Assembly: GCF_047663525.1 (NCBI RefSeq)
Contig: NC_092602.1
Span: 2,363,501 to 2,427,500 of the forward strand
Reading direction: 5' to 3'
DNA length: 64,000 nt
Origin: Anas platyrhynchos
Taxonomy: Eukaryota; Chordata; Aves; Anseriformes; Anatidae
A program made the translations under genes and the position numbers. Of this stretch, positions 11,454 to 23,982 are shown one piece after another; the stretch's first letter is position 1, and each line of letters begins with the position of its first letter. The notes beneath the pieces are model-generated. The model saw only the letters and a program-made list of their open reading frames with translations. It was not told the DNA's origin and searched no databases.

Positions 11454-12384
11454 ATGGGGGGGCGAGTAAGCAGTGAAATTCCTAAGAAAAGTGCGTTAGG
11501 ATGTGTTTTGAGTCACTGGAAGGATATTGGAGGATCTGCCGGTGGAAGTGTGAACAGGAAAACATTGATAAAATATTGTAATCAATGGTGGCCGCTTTAT
11601 AAGCTGGAATGTGGAGAAAAGTGGCCCCTAAATGGAACTTTAAACTCTAATGTTTTGCTACAGTTAATGTTGGTTTTGAGAAGGAGAATAGGATGAAATG
11701 TTGTATACTGATGTTGTTTCAGCATCTTGGTGGGAAAAGGTACGGAATTAAGTTGGCCCCTGACTGAGCCTTTGATGTTGGCATTAGAGAAGTACAGGCT
11801 GGAGAAAGATAAAGGAAGTGTTAAAAGGGTTGTTGAAAGTGTTAAAGGTGTTTGAAGTTGAATGAGCAGGGAAAGAGGATGTAGGAATGTTAATAGTTCT
11901 GCCTCTGCTCTAGGCAGAGATCTTAAAATCATGGGTGTTAGCCCTTTGGGGCAAATGGATCATGATGGATCCGAGAGAGAGTTGTTATGGAAACAGAAAA
12001 ACAGTTAACTCTTAAAACAACCTGAGTTCATGTGCGAGCTCAGATTACCGATGGGACCGCTCAGGGAACTGTGAACAACTGCATTCCCCTGACCGACCCC
12101 ACTGAGACCCTAATCATCCCTAAAATTATGAACGGCTAAGTAAATACTAAAATATGGATGAATTGGGAATTGAGAATATGCTTCCAACAAGGTCTAAAAG
12201 AAACCCCTATGGAATTTTTGGACCAACTCTGAAATGTAATGAAAATAAATAAATAAATAAATAAAACAAACGGTTTGGACCTGGCTTCGGAGGACAAATT
12301 GAGTAGCCTTTTTCTAGGGTAATCATTGGTCCCTGATTTCAACAGGAATAACGAGGACCTGGGGAATCTACCCTAGCGGATCCT
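11454..12384 (+). pseudogene. gag remnant, copy 1
   Basis: Gag would encode the structural proteins of the particle. The ATG at 11454 opens a myristoylation-type N-terminus (MGGRVSS). A matrix-like segment follows (HWKDIGG, CNQWWPLYKLE, LLQLMLVLRRR) and runs to a stop at 11694. Matrix sequence then resumes in another frame and ends at further stops, so the gene is frameshifted. A major-homology-region-like stretch, QGLKETPMEFLDQL, is at 12188-12229 and stops at TGA 12230. No CCHC zinc knuckle was seen. The three copies share these breaks. Confidence 0.75.
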
Positions 12385-12599
12385 TCACTGATTATAATAA
12401 AGATAGGGGAGGAATGGAAGTGAAATTTCTTATTGATATGGGGCAACGTATTCAGTTCTAAATCAAGCATTAATGCCTTTACGGAATGATTATGTTAACG
12501 TAAAAGGGTGTAACCGAAAAGGCTTATTTTTGTGAACCTTTGAAATACAAGTTGGGGAAATGTTATATATGGAGTGGTAATTCGTGTCGAGAAAATGGT

Positions 12600-12821
12600 T
12601 GATATTAACAAAGAAGGGTGATTCAGGAGACTCCATGCAGTCTGGGGTTTCTTGTTCTCCAGGTGGTTTCTTGTTCTCCAGCCGTTAAGGCATGGATGTT
12701 TCTGGGTGTTTGCTGTTGTTGTTACATTCAAAGTTGTTTGACTAATTAAACAGTTGTTTTGAAAAGAACTGCTGTGGAGAGAAGGGTATTAGAGGGGAGC
12801 CTGCTTTTAAAAAAAAAAAAA

Positions 12822-12853
<32 letters not shown>

Positions 12854-13160
12854 ACTATGAAGTTACATCGGTACAGAAGCAGGAAAAAGAAGTGAAGAGG
12901 AACAGGCTGGCAGAATGGGGACTGTTAAGTTATGGAACTCAAAGGATTGTTTGTTACCTATCCTGATTGTATGTATGTATAGGCATACTCGGGTTATTAT
13001 GTAAAGCAATGTTCTGTATACATGTATTTAGAACGTTTGATGTTTGTGTGTGCATGTTGGTGGAGCGTAGACTCCCTGCACACCCAGCGCTGTTTACTTG
13101 CCTTTTATATACCTTTTAGAAATATTTGTTTTATAAATATTACAAAATTCAGACCTCATT
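12600..13160 (+). mobile_element. Probable nested LTR-like insert inside pro, copy 1
   Basis: This segment interrupts the protease. Near 13055-13120 it has GGTGGAGCG...CCCAGCGCTG followed by TATATACC, which resembles the R/U5 part of the array's own LTR (GGTGGAGAG...TCCAGCGCTG, then ATATACC) but is clearly diverged. It also carries A13-C-A30 at 12809-12852. The exact ends and a target duplication could not be fixed, so the call is tentative. Equivalents begin at about 19534 and 26468. Confidence 0.4.
12809..12852 (+). repeat. Long A-run, copy 1
   Basis: Thirteen A, one C, thirty A. Copy 2 (19743-19786) is the same length. Copy 3 (26677-26719) has twenty-nine A after the C, the only length difference among the three internal regions that was noticed. 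Confidence 0.9.
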
Positions 13161-13229
13161 TATAACAGGAAACAAATGGGGATACATAGGTTTTTATATC
13201 TACCTGGATCTCCAAAATCTCTATTAGGT

Positions 13230-15875
13230 TGAGATCTGTTAGAACAATTAGAAGCAGAAATTATCTTCGAAAAAAAAGAAAAATGGAATTAAGGATAGGA
13301 GAAGAACAACTAATAAATGTGTTAAGCCTGGCACTAATACAAACCGACCCTAAAAGTGAAATACCCTTAGAGATCATAAACCAAGTATATCCAGGAGTTT
13401 GGGCCACTGAAGTCTCTGGAAGAGCTAAAAATGTGACCCCAATAATTATTAAATTAAAGCCAGGAGAGAAACCCGTTAAGGTTAAGTAATATCCTTTGAG
13501 GATAGAAGATAGGAAAGGAATTAAAGAGATAATTGATAAATTTTTACAGTATGGATTATTGATTGAATGTGAATCAGAATACAATATACCCATATTGCCA
13601 ATTAAAAAGGCAGATGAAAAGGCTATAGGTTAATTCAGGATTTGAGGGCCATAAGTAAAATCACTGAGGATATACATCCAGTAGTGGCAAACCCTTATAC
13701 TTTGCCGACTAAATTAAAGAATAGTCAAGTCTGGTTTACCGTACTGGATTTAAAAGACGCCTTCTTCTGCCTAGGCTTAGCCACAGAAAGCCAAAACCTA
13801 TTTGCCTTTGAATGGGAAAATCCCAATTCAGGCAGAAAGACGCAGCTTACGTGGACATTACTACCTCAAGGATTCAAGAATAGCCCCACTATTTTTGGAA
13901 ACCAATTAGCAAGGGAACTCGAAACATGGATGCCTCCAGACACTGAAGGTGCTTTGTTACAATATGTAGATGATCTCTTAATAGCTACCGAGACTAAAGG
14001 GAGCTGTATTCAATGGACTATAAGTTTTCTTAATTTCTGGGTTTAAAATGGATATCAAGTCTCTTGACAGAAAGTCCAGCTGTCTCAACAAAGTGTGACC
14101 TATCTGGGATTTGAAATTTCGGGAGGACAACGAGAACTAGGAACTGAACATAAGGAAGTCATTTGCCGGACTCCAGAACCTCAAACGGTAAAGGAGCTAC
14201 AAACCTTTTTAGGAATGACAGGTTGGTGTCGCCTTTGGATTTATAATTATGGACGATTGGTAAAGCCTCTATGTGAATTGATAAAGATTAACCAGTCAAA
14301 GTTAGTCTGGACTGGAGAAGCACAAAAAGTCTTTAAACAACTTAAACAAGAATTGATGATTTTAAAATATCAAGCAATATTAGTAGAACAAGATGATGTG
14401 GGAATTGTGGTCATTAACATCGTAAATCCAGCTTCTTTCCTTAGTGGAACTCTGGATCAACCCATAACCCATGATTGTATAGAAACAATGGAGACTGTGT
14501 ATTCTAATCGACCCGATCTTAAGGAAGAACTTTTAGAAGATGCTGACGAATCTTGGTATACTGATGGAAGCAGCTTTGTGAAACAAGGACAACGTAAGGC
14601 AGGGTACGCCATTACAACCACTCAACAGGTAATCAAGTCCAAACCATTACCCCTGGGACGTCCACCCAGAAAGCAGAGACAATTGCTCTTATGCGAGCAC
14701 TGGAACTAGCAGCAGGAAGGAAAATAAATATTTGGACAGATTCTAAATATACATTCGGCATGGTACATGCTCATGGAGCAATTTGGAAAGAAGAAATTTT
14801 AAAACTGTTAGAGGCTGTAAAACAACCAGAAAAGGTAGCTATCATGCATTGTCAGGGACACCAAAAGGGGAACACCGATTTTGAAATTGGAAATCGATTG
14901 GCAAAGGCTAAGCGGGCAGCTGAAATAACTGAGGTGAAGGCATTGTCTTTGATACCAGACGGTAAAATCCAAACTATATCCAAATTATACAAAAGAAGAC
15001 TTAAAATTTGGAATAATCAGTAAAGGAAATTATTCGGGGCAACTGTGGCAAATTGATTTTTCAGAACTCCCTAGAAAAGGGGGGTATTGTTATTTACTGG
15101 TTCTGACTGACATGATTTCAGGAAGGCCTGAAGCCTTTCCCTGTCGAACAAACAAAGCAAGAAGAAGTGGTTAAAGTCTTGTTAAATGAAATAATACCAT
15201 GCTTTGGGATTCTAGTAGCAATGTCTTCTGATAGAGTTTCACATTTTTGTGTGCAAGTGGTACAACAGATAAGTAAGATTCTAAAGATATTCTAAAGACA
15301 ACTGCATACTCTTTATAGACCGCAGGCAAGTGGACAGGTAGAAAAAATGAAACATTTAATTAAACAACAAATAGCTAAAATCGGACAAGAATCTAATTTG
15401 TCATGACCTCAATCCCTCCCTTTAGCATTACTTAGAATTTGAGTTAAACCTAGAATAAAAGGGAATTTGAGTCCCTTTGAAATCTTATATGGAAGGCCGT
15501 ATCCATTTCTATTTAGTGGAGAGGATCGAACGCAGTTAGGATTAGAATATTTATATGCATATATAACTGAACTTCAGAAATAATTAAATAAAGTACATAA
15601 ATTTGTTCTCAGGACCTGGGCTAGATGGTTGGATCAACCAATCCACCCTTTTAAGCTCAGGGATTATATATATAAAGACTTTTTCAGGACAACCCCTAGA
15701 GGAAAAACGGAAGGAAAGTGGACGGGACCATACCAGGTATTACTGAACACACACCGCCATTAAGATTAAGGAGCAAGCAGCTTGGATCCACGATTCAAAG
15801 GTGAAAAAGGCCCCGGCGAGGATATGGACCACGACCCCAATTGGACCAACAAAATTATGGTTTTCCAGATCCTAA
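13230..15875 (+). pseudogene. pol remnant (RT, RNase H, integrase), copy 1
   Basis: Reverse transcriptase is readable in pieces. N-terminal fingers run to a stop at 13487-13489. The palm is at 13642-14046 with LPQGFKNSP and the catalytic YVDD at 13963-13974. The connection region is in the frame 14095-14709 and includes YLGF and FLGMTGWCR. RNase H follows with YTDGS (catalytic Asp 14563-14565); a shift near 14660 moves the rest into the frame ending at 15023 (WTDSKY, HCQGHQKG). Integrase keeps three acidic positions (Asp 15055-15057, Asp 15230-15232, Glu 15341-15343) and a GPY motif at 15725-15733, but over several frames with stops. No HHCC zinc domain precedes it. The frame with the integrase tail overlaps the start of env, ending at TAA 15873-15875. 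Confidence 0.85.
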
Positions 15876-17011
15876 TGATTGCAGGGGTGTGGTTCTCAGA
15901 TTCGGGGTGGGCAGTTTGGGATGAGAACTTACACCTGTCCCTGATACAAACAATTTCTCAAGTAATTAATAAGACAAACTGTTGGGTATGCACCCATCTG
16001 CCACAGCATGGGAATAAGGGTGTATCGTTAATCAGGATTCCCTTGCCTGCAAACTTACCTTGGACTAATTTGTGGGAAAACACATCTTGGGGTCAAAAAT
16101 ATGAAGAAGTTTTGGAACTAGAAGTTAGTAGCTTCGTGCCATTGGAATCTTACTATGTATGTGTACAAAGGTGTAACCCGCCTAAGGGTATGGGAAAACA
16201 GGATTGTATAAATACGGGTACTACTTATGTGGGAAATCAGACATCTTGTAATCAAACAATTGATATTAGTACAACTAGCAGTTGGGCAAATTCAACCAGC
16301 TGGCCAGTTCCAGAAGGAAAAGGGTGGTATTGGCTATGCAATGATACAGCCCGTAAGGTCTTGCCCGAGAACTGGAAGGGAACTTGCACTCTTGGAGCAG
16401 TAGTCCCCAGTATGACAGTACATGATGTAGTGCCTCGAGGTTACTTGAGAAATCATATCTGGAGAATTAGACGAAAAATTAACAATCCATTGATAGAGAG
16501 ACACACCGCTTTTCATAGTTTTGTTCGATGGTTTATCCCATGGTTAGGAGTGAATGAATTGGAAAAGGCGATAGTTAATATTTCTGCAATTATAGAGAAG
16601 TTAGAAAACAAAACTCTGGATGCTATAAAGGCTCAACAAGAAGAGATATCTAGTTTATCACAGGTAGTATTACAAAATCGGGTGGCCCTAGACTTGTTAC
16701 TGGCCGCTCAAGGGGGAGTCTGTACAGTAATAAATACAAGTTGTTGTATGTATGTAGATCAGAGTGGAAGGATCTCTACCGACCTGGAAGAAATATGGAA
16801 GCAGACAAGGGTCCTACATGAGATCAGTAAAGATGATCTTTCATGGAGTTTTAGTGAAATATGGAATAAGTTAACCGCCTGGTTGCCCAACTTCCAATGG
16901 TGGGAACAAGTGTTCATTGCTCTAATCACATTAGTAGTGTTAGGAATATTTGTGTGCATGTTGTTTAGATGCCTGCTTTGTTGTGTTACTGTAAATAATG
17001 AAAGTATCTGA
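15824..17011 (+). CDS. env: Intact env open reading frame, copy 1
   Basis: A 395-codon gamma-type retroviral envelope glycoprotein frame. The first ATG is at 15824, and an in-frame stop lies upstream at 15767-15769. In order (residue numbers from this ATG) it shows a hydrophobic signal-like segment at about 10-27, CWVC at 53-56 in the surface subunit, many N-X-S/T sites, a furin-type RIRR at 214-217, a coiled-coil region, an immunosuppressive-domain-like stretch, and CX6CC at 300-308. A transmembrane helix follows at about 363-381, then a Cys-rich short tail. The surface part, about 217 residues, is short for this family, so parts of a receptor-binding domain may be missing. No internal stop or frameshift is visible. 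Whether it is expressed or fusogenic is unknown. Confidence 0.88.
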   Translation: MDHDPNWTNKIMVFQILMIAGVWFSDSGWAVWDENLHLSLIQTISQVINKTNCWVCTHLPQHGNKGVSLIRIPLPANLPWTNLWENTSWGQKYEEVLELEVSSFVPLESYYVCVQRCNPPKGMGKQDCINTGTTYVGNQTSCNQTIDISTTSSWANSTSWPVPEGKGWYWLCNDTARKVLPENWKGTCTLGAVVPSMTVHDVVPRGYLRNHIWRIRRKINNPLIERHTAFHSFVRWFIPWLGVNELEKAIVNISAIIEKLENKTLDAIKAQQEEISSLSQVVLQNRVALDLLLAAQGGVCTVINTSCCMYVDQSGRISTDLEEIWKQTRVLHEISKDDLSWSFSEIWNKLTAWLPNFQWWEQVFIALITLVVLGIFVCMLFRCLLCCVTVNNESI

Positions 17012-17028
17012 TGCAAAAGAATTTGCAT

Positions 17029-17047
17029 GGGAAAAGAAAAGGGGGGA
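17029..17047 (+). other. Polypurine tract before LTR2
   Basis: An all-purine run (GGGAAAAGAAAAGGGGGGA) ends one base before the TG of LTR2, as expected for the plus-strand primer. Repeated at 23963-23981 and 30896-30914. Confidence 0.85.
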
Positions 17048-17048
17048 T

Positions 17049-17621
17049 TGATTAAGGAGGTATTGGGGAGGCATTGGGGAGGCAAGGACAATCCCCAGAC
17101 ATGGACTGTGTATCTCGAAACAAGACACTGGAACTCATGATAAGGAAGCGGCAGACGGACAGAGAAACAAATGGAAGGACTATAAATCTCAAAATTGGAC
17201 ATTGGAATTCATTATAAAGATACAACAAACGGAAGAATTGGCAACAACCAGCTCTCGCAATTAAGAAACGTGCCAATTCAGCAGATTCCTGACCAAAGGT
17301 GAAAAGTACACTGTGAGGAAGACTCGAGGTCTTCCTCCCAAAGACCCCTGCCCACGTCCCAAAGACCCCTGCCCACAATTCTTGGGAGGCTCTACGCAGG
17401 CGCAAGGTGCCAAAAGGCTAATTAGCATGAGAAGCGAGGGAAGGCGGGGATAGGTAATACATATGTATAGGCACTTGTAGAATATTGATAGATTGATTGT
17501 ATAAATTCAAGACTGCTTTCCGCTTTGGGTATGCACGATAGGTGGAGAGATCCCCCGTGCATCCAGCGCTGCAATAAAGAATATACCACTTAAAGGAATT
17601 TCGGCTTCGATCTTTGAATCA
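17049..17621 (+). repeat. LTR2 (shared by copies 1 and 2)
   Basis: Same 573 bp as LTR1, with one visible substitution: A at 17473 where LTR1, LTR3 and LTR4 have G. No target duplication flanks it. It passes directly from the copy 1 polypurine tract into the copy 2 primer-binding site. Confidence 0.93.
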
Positions 17622-17624
17622 ATC

Positions 17625-18387
17625 TGGCACCCCAGATGGGACTACCTCTCTGCCGGTCCGCAGGACCCGCTGGGGACAGGACTCCCTAGGGTACCCCCGG
17701 GATTTCCCGGAGGGACTCCTCGACTCACCGGATCACTGCGGAGGCAGACAAGGACCCCATCATTGTAAGTGAGTATACTCTTTATTCTGGTTTGGTTTTC
17801 TGGTAGACCGGTCATCTGGGACTGTCCAGTAAGTCGGAAGGTGACTTCTGCAGGACAGTGTTTGGTATATACTTTGTGGTTAGTACCACAAGTATATCTG
17901 GGGACCTTGAGGTCCATCTGGATCTGGAACTGTCTGTAAGTCAGAAGGTGATCTTCTGCGAGGCAGTGTTTGGTATATACTTTGTGGTAAGCACCATAAG
18001 TATATTTGGGGACCTTAAGGAAAGAGCTCGCTTTAAGGTCCATCTGGAATTGTGTTGTTTATTTCGGTTTTCTGACTCATGGAGTATGGTATTTAACTCT
18101 GGTTATTGTTACTGTGATTTTGGCTATTTTTTTGGTGGTAATAGTAGGTTCGTGGCATTGTTATAAGAAAGATATCGTTATGGTGTTACACAGTTCGGTT
18201 TTCTGACTTATCGCATGTGGAATTTGACTCTGACTATTGTTATTGTGATTTTAGCAATATTGCTGGTAATAGTAGCTTTGTGACATCGCTACTGAAAGAT
18301 ATTGCGTGCCTGTAACTTTGTGAGTGATACGTTTTTGTGATACGCTTTTGTAAGTAACACGTGTATTCTGAAAGTGTAAACTGGAAA
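17625..18387 (+). other. Primer-binding site and leader, copy 2
   Basis: The primer site is 17625-17642 and the donor-like GTAAGT starts at 17765. The same two duplicated leader blocks are present, shifted by 6934 from copy 1. Confidence 0.6.
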
Positions 18388-19318
18388 ATGGGGGGGCGAG
18401 TAAGCAGTGAAATTCCTAAGAAAAGTGCGTTAGGATGTGTTTTGAGTCACTGGAAGGATATTGGAGGATCTGCCGGTGGAAGTGTGAACAGGAAAACATT
18501 GATAAAATATTGTAATCAATGGTGGCCGCTTTATAAGCTGGAATGTGGAGAAAAGTGGCCCCTAAATGGAACTTTAAACTCTAATGTTTTGCTACAGTTA
18601 ATGTTGGTTTTGAGAAGGAGAATAGGATGAAATGTTGTATACTGATGTTGTTTCAGCATCTTGGTGGGAAAAGGTACGGAATTAAGTTGGCCCCTGACTG
18701 AGCCTTTGATGTTGGCATTAGAGAAGTACAGGCTGGAGAAAGATAAAGGAAGTGTTAAAAGGGTTGTTGAAAGTGTTAAAGGTGTTTGAAGTTGAATGAG
18801 CAGGGAAAGAGGATGTAGGAATGTTAATAGTTCTGCCTCTGCTCTAGGCAGAGATCTTAAAATCATGGGTGTTAGCCCTTTGGGGCAAATGGATCATGAT
18901 GGATCCGAGAGAGAGTTGTTATGGAAACAGAAAAACAGTTAACTCTTAAAACAACCTGAGTTCATGTGCGAGCTCAGATTACCGATGGGACCGCTCAGGG
19001 AACTGTGAACAACTGCATTCCCCTGACCGACCCCACTGAGACCCTAATCATCCCTAAAATTATGAACGGCTAAGTAAATACTAAAATATGGATGAATTGG
19101 GAATTGAGAATATGCTTCCAACAAGGTCTAAAAGAAACCCCTATGGAATTTTTGGACCAACTCTGAAATGTAATGAAAATAAATAAATAAATAAATAAAA
19201 CAAACGGTTTGGACCTGGCTTCGGAGGACAAATTGAGTAGCCTTTTTCTAGGGTAATCATTGGTCCCTGATTTCAACAGGAATAACGAGGACCTGGGGAA
19301 TCTACCCTAGCGGATCCT
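18388..19318 (+). pseudogene. gag remnant, copy 2
   Basis: Identical to copy 1 as far as read. The ATG at 18388 gives the matrix-like segment to a stop at 18628, then come shifted frames and the major-homology-like stretch at 19122-19163. Confidence 0.75.
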
Positions 19319-19755
19319 TCACTGATTATAATAAAGATAGGGGAGGAATGGAAGTGAAATTTCTTATTGATATGGGGCAACGTATTCAGTTCTAAATCAA
19401 GCATTAATGCCTTTACGGAATGATTATGTTAACGTAAAAGGGTGTAACCGAAAAGGCTTATTTTTGTGAACCTTTGAAATACAAGTTGGGGAAATGTTAT
19501 ATATGGAGTGGTAATTCGTGTCGAGAAAATGGTTGATATTAACAAAGAAGGGTGATTCAGGAGACTCCATGCAGTCTGGGGTTTCTTGTTCTCCAGGTGG
19601 TTTCTTGTTCTCCAGCCGTTAAGGCATGGATGTTTCTGGGTGTTTGCTGTTGTTGTTACATTCAAAGTTGTTTGACTAATTAAACAGTTGTTTTGAAAAG
19701 AACTGCTGTGGAGAGAAGGGTATTAGAGGGGAGCCTGCTTTTAAAAAAAAAAAAA

Positions 19756-19787
<32 letters not shown>

Positions 19788-20204
19788 ACTATGAAGTTAC
19801 ATCGGTACAGAAGCAGGAAAAAGAAGTGAAGAGGAACAGGCTGGCAGAATGGGGACTGTTAAGTTATGGAACTCAAAGGATTGTTTGTTACCTATCCTGA
19901 TTGTATGTATGTATAGGCATACTCGGGTTATTATGTAAAGCAATGTTCTGTATACATGTATTTAGAACGTTTGATGTTTGTGTGTGCATGTTGGTGGAGC
20001 GTAGACTCCCTGCACACCCAGCGCTGTTTACTTGCCTTTTATATACCTTTTAGAAATATTTGTTTTATAAATATTACAAAATTCAGACCTCATTTATAAC
20101 AGGAAACAAATGGGGATACATAGGTTTTTATATCTACCTGGATCTCCAAAATCTCTATTAGGTTGAGATCTGTTAGAACAATTAGAAGCAGAAATTATCT
20201 TCGA
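19319..20204 (+). pseudogene. pro remnant with insert, copy 2
   Basis: Carries the same DMGQ active-site change and the same LTR-like insert with its A-run (19743-19786) as copy 1. The insert was therefore present before the array expanded. Confidence 0.62.
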
Positions 20205-22809
20205 AAAAAAAGAAAAATGGAATTAAGGATAGGAGAAGAACAACTAATAAATGTGTTAAGCCTGGCACTAATACAAACCGACCCTAAAAGTGAAATACCC
20301 TTAGAGATCATAAACCAAGTATATCCAGGAGTTTGGGCCACTGAAGTCTCTGGAAGAGCTAAAAATGTGACCCCAATAATTATTAAATTAAAGCCAGGAG
20401 AGAAACCCGTTAAGGTTAAGTAATATCCTTTGAGGATAGAAGATAGGAAAGGAATTAAAGAGATAATTGATAAATTTTTACAGTATGGATTATTGATTGA
20501 ATGTGAATCAGAATACAATATACCCATATTGCCAATTAAAAAGGCAGATGAAAAGGCTATAGGTTAATTCAGGATTTGAGGGCCATAAGTAAAATCACTG
20601 AGGATATACATCCAGTAGTGGCAAACCCTTATACTTTGCCGACTAAATTAAAGAATAGTCAAGTCTGGTTTACCGTACTGGATTTAAAAGACGCCTTCTT
20701 CTGCCTAGGCTTAGCCACAGAAAGCCAAAACCTATTTGCCTTTGAATGGGAAAATCCCAATTCAGGCAGAAAGACGCAGCTTACGTGGACATTACTACCT
20801 CAAGGATTCAAGAATAGCCCCACTATTTTTGGAAACCAATTAGCAAGGGAACTCGAAACATGGATGCCTCCAGACACTGAAGGTGCTTTGTTACAATATG
20901 TAGATGATCTCTTAATAGCTACCGAGACTAAAGGGAGCTGTATTCAATGGACTATAAGTTTTCTTAATTTCTGGGTTTAAAATGGATATCAAGTCTCTTG
21001 ACAGAAAGTCCAGCTGTCTCAACAAAGTGTGACCTATCTGGGATTTGAAATTTCGGGAGGACAACGAGAACTAGGAACTGAACATAAGGAAGTCATTTGC
21101 CGGACTCCAGAACCTCAAACGGTAAAGGAGCTACAAACCTTTTTAGGAATGACAGGTTGGTGTCGCCTTTGGATTTATAATTATGGACGATTGGTAAAGC
21201 CTCTATGTGAATTGATAAAGATTAACCAGTCAAAGTTAGTCTGGACTGGAGAAGCACAAAAAGTCTTTAAACAACTTAAACAAGAATTGATGATTTTAAA
21301 ATATCAAGCAATATTAGTAGAACAAGATGATGTGGGAATTGTGGTCATTAACATCGTAAATCCAGCTTCTTTCCTTAGTGGAACTCTGGATCAACCCATA
21401 ACCCATGATTGTATAGAAACAATGGAGACTGTGTATTCTAATCGACCCGATCTTAAGGAAGAACTTTTAGAAGATGCTGACGAATCTTGGTATACTGATG
21501 GAAGCAGCTTTGTGAAACAAGGACAACGTAAGGCAGGGTACGCCATTACAACCACTCAACAGGTAATCAAGTCCAAACCATTACCCCTGGGACGTCCACC
21601 CAGAAAGCAGAGACAATTGCTCTTATGCGAGCACTGGAACTAGCAGCAGGAAGGAAAATAAATATTTGGACAGATTCTAAATATACATTCGGCATGGTAC
21701 ATGCTCATGGAGCAATTTGGAAAGAAGAAATTTTAAAACTGTTAGAGGCTGTAAAACAACCAGAAAAGGTAGCTATCATGCATTGTCAGGGACACCAAAA
21801 GGGGAACACCGATTTTGAAATTGGAAATCGATTGGCAAAGGCTAAGCGGGCAGCTGAAATAACTGAGGTGAAGGCATTGTCTTTGATACCAGACGGTAAA
21901 ATCCAAACTATATCCAAATTATACAAAAGAAGACTTAAAATTTGGAATAATCAGTAAAGGAAATTATTCGGGGCAACTGTGGCAAATTGATTTTTCAGAA
22001 CTCCCTAGAAAAGGGGGGTATTGTTATTTACTGGTTCTGACTGACATGATTTCAGGAAGGCCTGAAGCCTTTCCCTGTCGAACAAACAAAGCAAGAAGAA
22101 GTGGTTAAAGTCTTGTTAAATGAAATAATACCATGCTTTGGGATTCTAGTAGCAATGTCTTCTGATAGAGTTTCACATTTTTGTGTGCAAGTGGTACAAC
22201 AGATAAGTAAGATTCTAAAGATATTCTAAAGACAACTGCATACTCTTTATAGACCGCAGGCAAGTGGACAGGTAGAAAAAATGAAACATTTAATTAAACA
22301 ACAAATAGCTAAAATCGGACAAGAATCTAATTTGTCATGACCTCAATCCCTCCCTTTAGCATTACTTAGAATTTGAGTTAAACCTAGAATAAAAGGGAAT
22401 TTGAGTCCCTTTGAAATCTTATATGGAAGGCCGTATCCATTTCTATTTAGTGGAGAGGATCGAACGCAGTTAGGATTAGAATATTTATATGCATATATAA
22501 CTGAACTTCAGAAATAATTAAATAAAGTACATAAATTTGTTCTCAGGACCTGGGCTAGATGGTTGGATCAACCAATCCACCCTTTTAAGCTCAGGGATTA
22601 TATATATAAAGACTTTTTCAGGACAACCCCTAGAGGAAAAACGGAAGGAAAGTGGACGGGACCATACCAGGTATTACTGAACACACACCGCCATTAAGAT
22701 TAAGGAGCAAGCAGCTTGGATCCACGATTCAAAGGTGAAAAAGGCCCCGGCGAGGATATGGACCACGACCCCAATTGGACCAACAAAATTATGGTTTTCC
22801 AGATCCTAA
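20164..22809 (+). pseudogene. pol remnant, copy 2
   Basis: The same broken reverse transcriptase, RNase H and integrase as copy 1, with YVDD at 20897-20908. The open pieces 20576-20980, 21029-21643 and 21625-21957 translate identically to copy 1. Confidence 0.85.
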
Positions 22810-23945
22810 TGATTGCAGGGGTGTGGTTCTCAGATTCGGGGTGGGCAGTTTGGGATGAGAACTTACACCTGTCCCTGATACAAACAATTTCTCAAGTAAT
22901 TAATAAGACAAACTGTTGGGTATGCACCCATCTGCCACAGCATGGGAATAAGGGTGTATCGTTAATCAGGATTCCCTTGCCTGCAAACTTACCTTGGACT
23001 AATTTGTGGGAAAACACATCTTGGGGTCAAAAATATGAAGAAGTTTTGGAACTAGAAGTTAGTAGCTTCGTGCCATTGGAATCTTACTATGTATGTGTAC
23101 AAAGGTGTAACCCGCCTAAGGGTATGGGAAAACAGGATTGTATAAATACGGGTACTACTTATGTGGGAAATCAGACATCTTGTAATCAAACAATTGATAT
23201 TAGTACAACTAGCAGTTGGGCAAATTCAACCAGCTGGCCAGTTCCAGAAGGAAAAGGGTGGTATTGGCTATGCAATGATACAGCCCGTAAGGTCTTGCCC
23301 GAGAACTGGAAGGGAACTTGCACTCTTGGAGCAGTAGTCCCCAGTATGACAGTACATGATGTAGTGCCTCGAGGTTACTTGAGAAATCATATCTGGAGAA
23401 TTAGACGAAAAATTAACAATCCATTGATAGAGAGACACACCGCTTTTCATAGTTTTGTTCGATGGTTTATCCCATGGTTAGGAGTGAATGAATTGGAAAA
23501 GGCGATAGTTAATATTTCTGCAATTATAGAGAAGTTAGAAAACAAAACTCTGGATGCTATAAAGGCTCAACAAGAAGAGATATCTAGTTTATCACAGGTA
23601 GTATTACAAAATCGGGTGGCCCTAGACTTGTTACTGGCCGCTCAAGGGGGAGTCTGTACAGTAATAAATACAAGTTGTTGTATGTATGTAGATCAGAGTG
23701 GAAGGATCTCTACCGACCTGGAAGAAATATGGAAGCAGACAAGGGTCCTACATGAGATCAGTAAAGATGATCTTTCATGGAGTTTTAGTGAAATATGGAA
23801 TAAGTTAACCGCCTGGTTGCCCAACTTCCAATGGTGGGAACAAGTGTTCATTGCTCTAATCACATTAGTAGTGTTAGGAATATTTGTGTGCATGTTGTTT
23901 AGATGCCTGCTTTGTTGTGTTACTGTAAATAATGAAAGTATCTGA
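22758..23945 (+). CDS. env: Intact env open reading frame, copy 2
   Basis: A 395-codon frame with the same protein sequence as the copy 1 frame. It keeps CWVC, RIRR, CX6CC, the transmembrane helix and the Cys-rich tail. It lies between LTR2 and LTR3, so it has its own complete U3 promoter upstream and an AATAAA downstream. Confidence 0.88.
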   Translation: MDHDPNWTNKIMVFQILMIAGVWFSDSGWAVWDENLHLSLIQTISQVINKTNCWVCTHLPQHGNKGVSLIRIPLPANLPWTNLWENTSWGQKYEEVLELEVSSFVPLESYYVCVQRCNPPKGMGKQDCINTGTTYVGNQTSCNQTIDISTTSSWANSTSWPVPEGKGWYWLCNDTARKVLPENWKGTCTLGAVVPSMTVHDVVPRGYLRNHIWRIRRKINNPLIERHTAFHSFVRWFIPWLGVNELEKAIVNISAIIEKLENKTLDAIKAQQEEISSLSQVVLQNRVALDLLLAAQGGVCTVINTSCCMYVDQSGRISTDLEEIWKQTRVLHEISKDDLSWSFSEIWNKLTAWLPNFQWWEQVFIALITLVVLGIFVCMLFRCLLCCVTVNNESI

Positions 23946-23982
23946 TGCAAAAGAATTTGCATGGGAAAAGAAAAGGGGGGAT

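Larger units (their letters stand above)
12385..13270 (+). pseudogene. Protease (pro) remnant split by an insert, copy 1
   Basis: The N-terminal half of a retropepsin is readable around 12400-12460, but the active-site motif, normally D-T/S-G-A, reads DMGQ at 12435-12446 and a stop follows shortly after. The C-terminal half (YLPGSPKSLLG, then a stop where Arg-Asp is expected, then LLEQLEAEIIF) appears only at about 13190-13265. About 550-600 bp of unrelated sequence, including a long A-run, separates the halves. This gene cannot make an active protease. Confidence 0.65.

Noticed and set aside
15782-15823. Longer env frame starting at 15782
   Set aside because: The codon at 15782 is TTG. In a eukaryotic or retroviral mRNA the first ATG in this frame is at 15824, so the 395-codon form is used.
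16759-17405. Minus-strand open frames of 117 and 147 codons in and next to the LTRs
   Set aside because: They are antisense shadows of env and U3 that recur at each LTR. No known antisense viral gene motif is visible.
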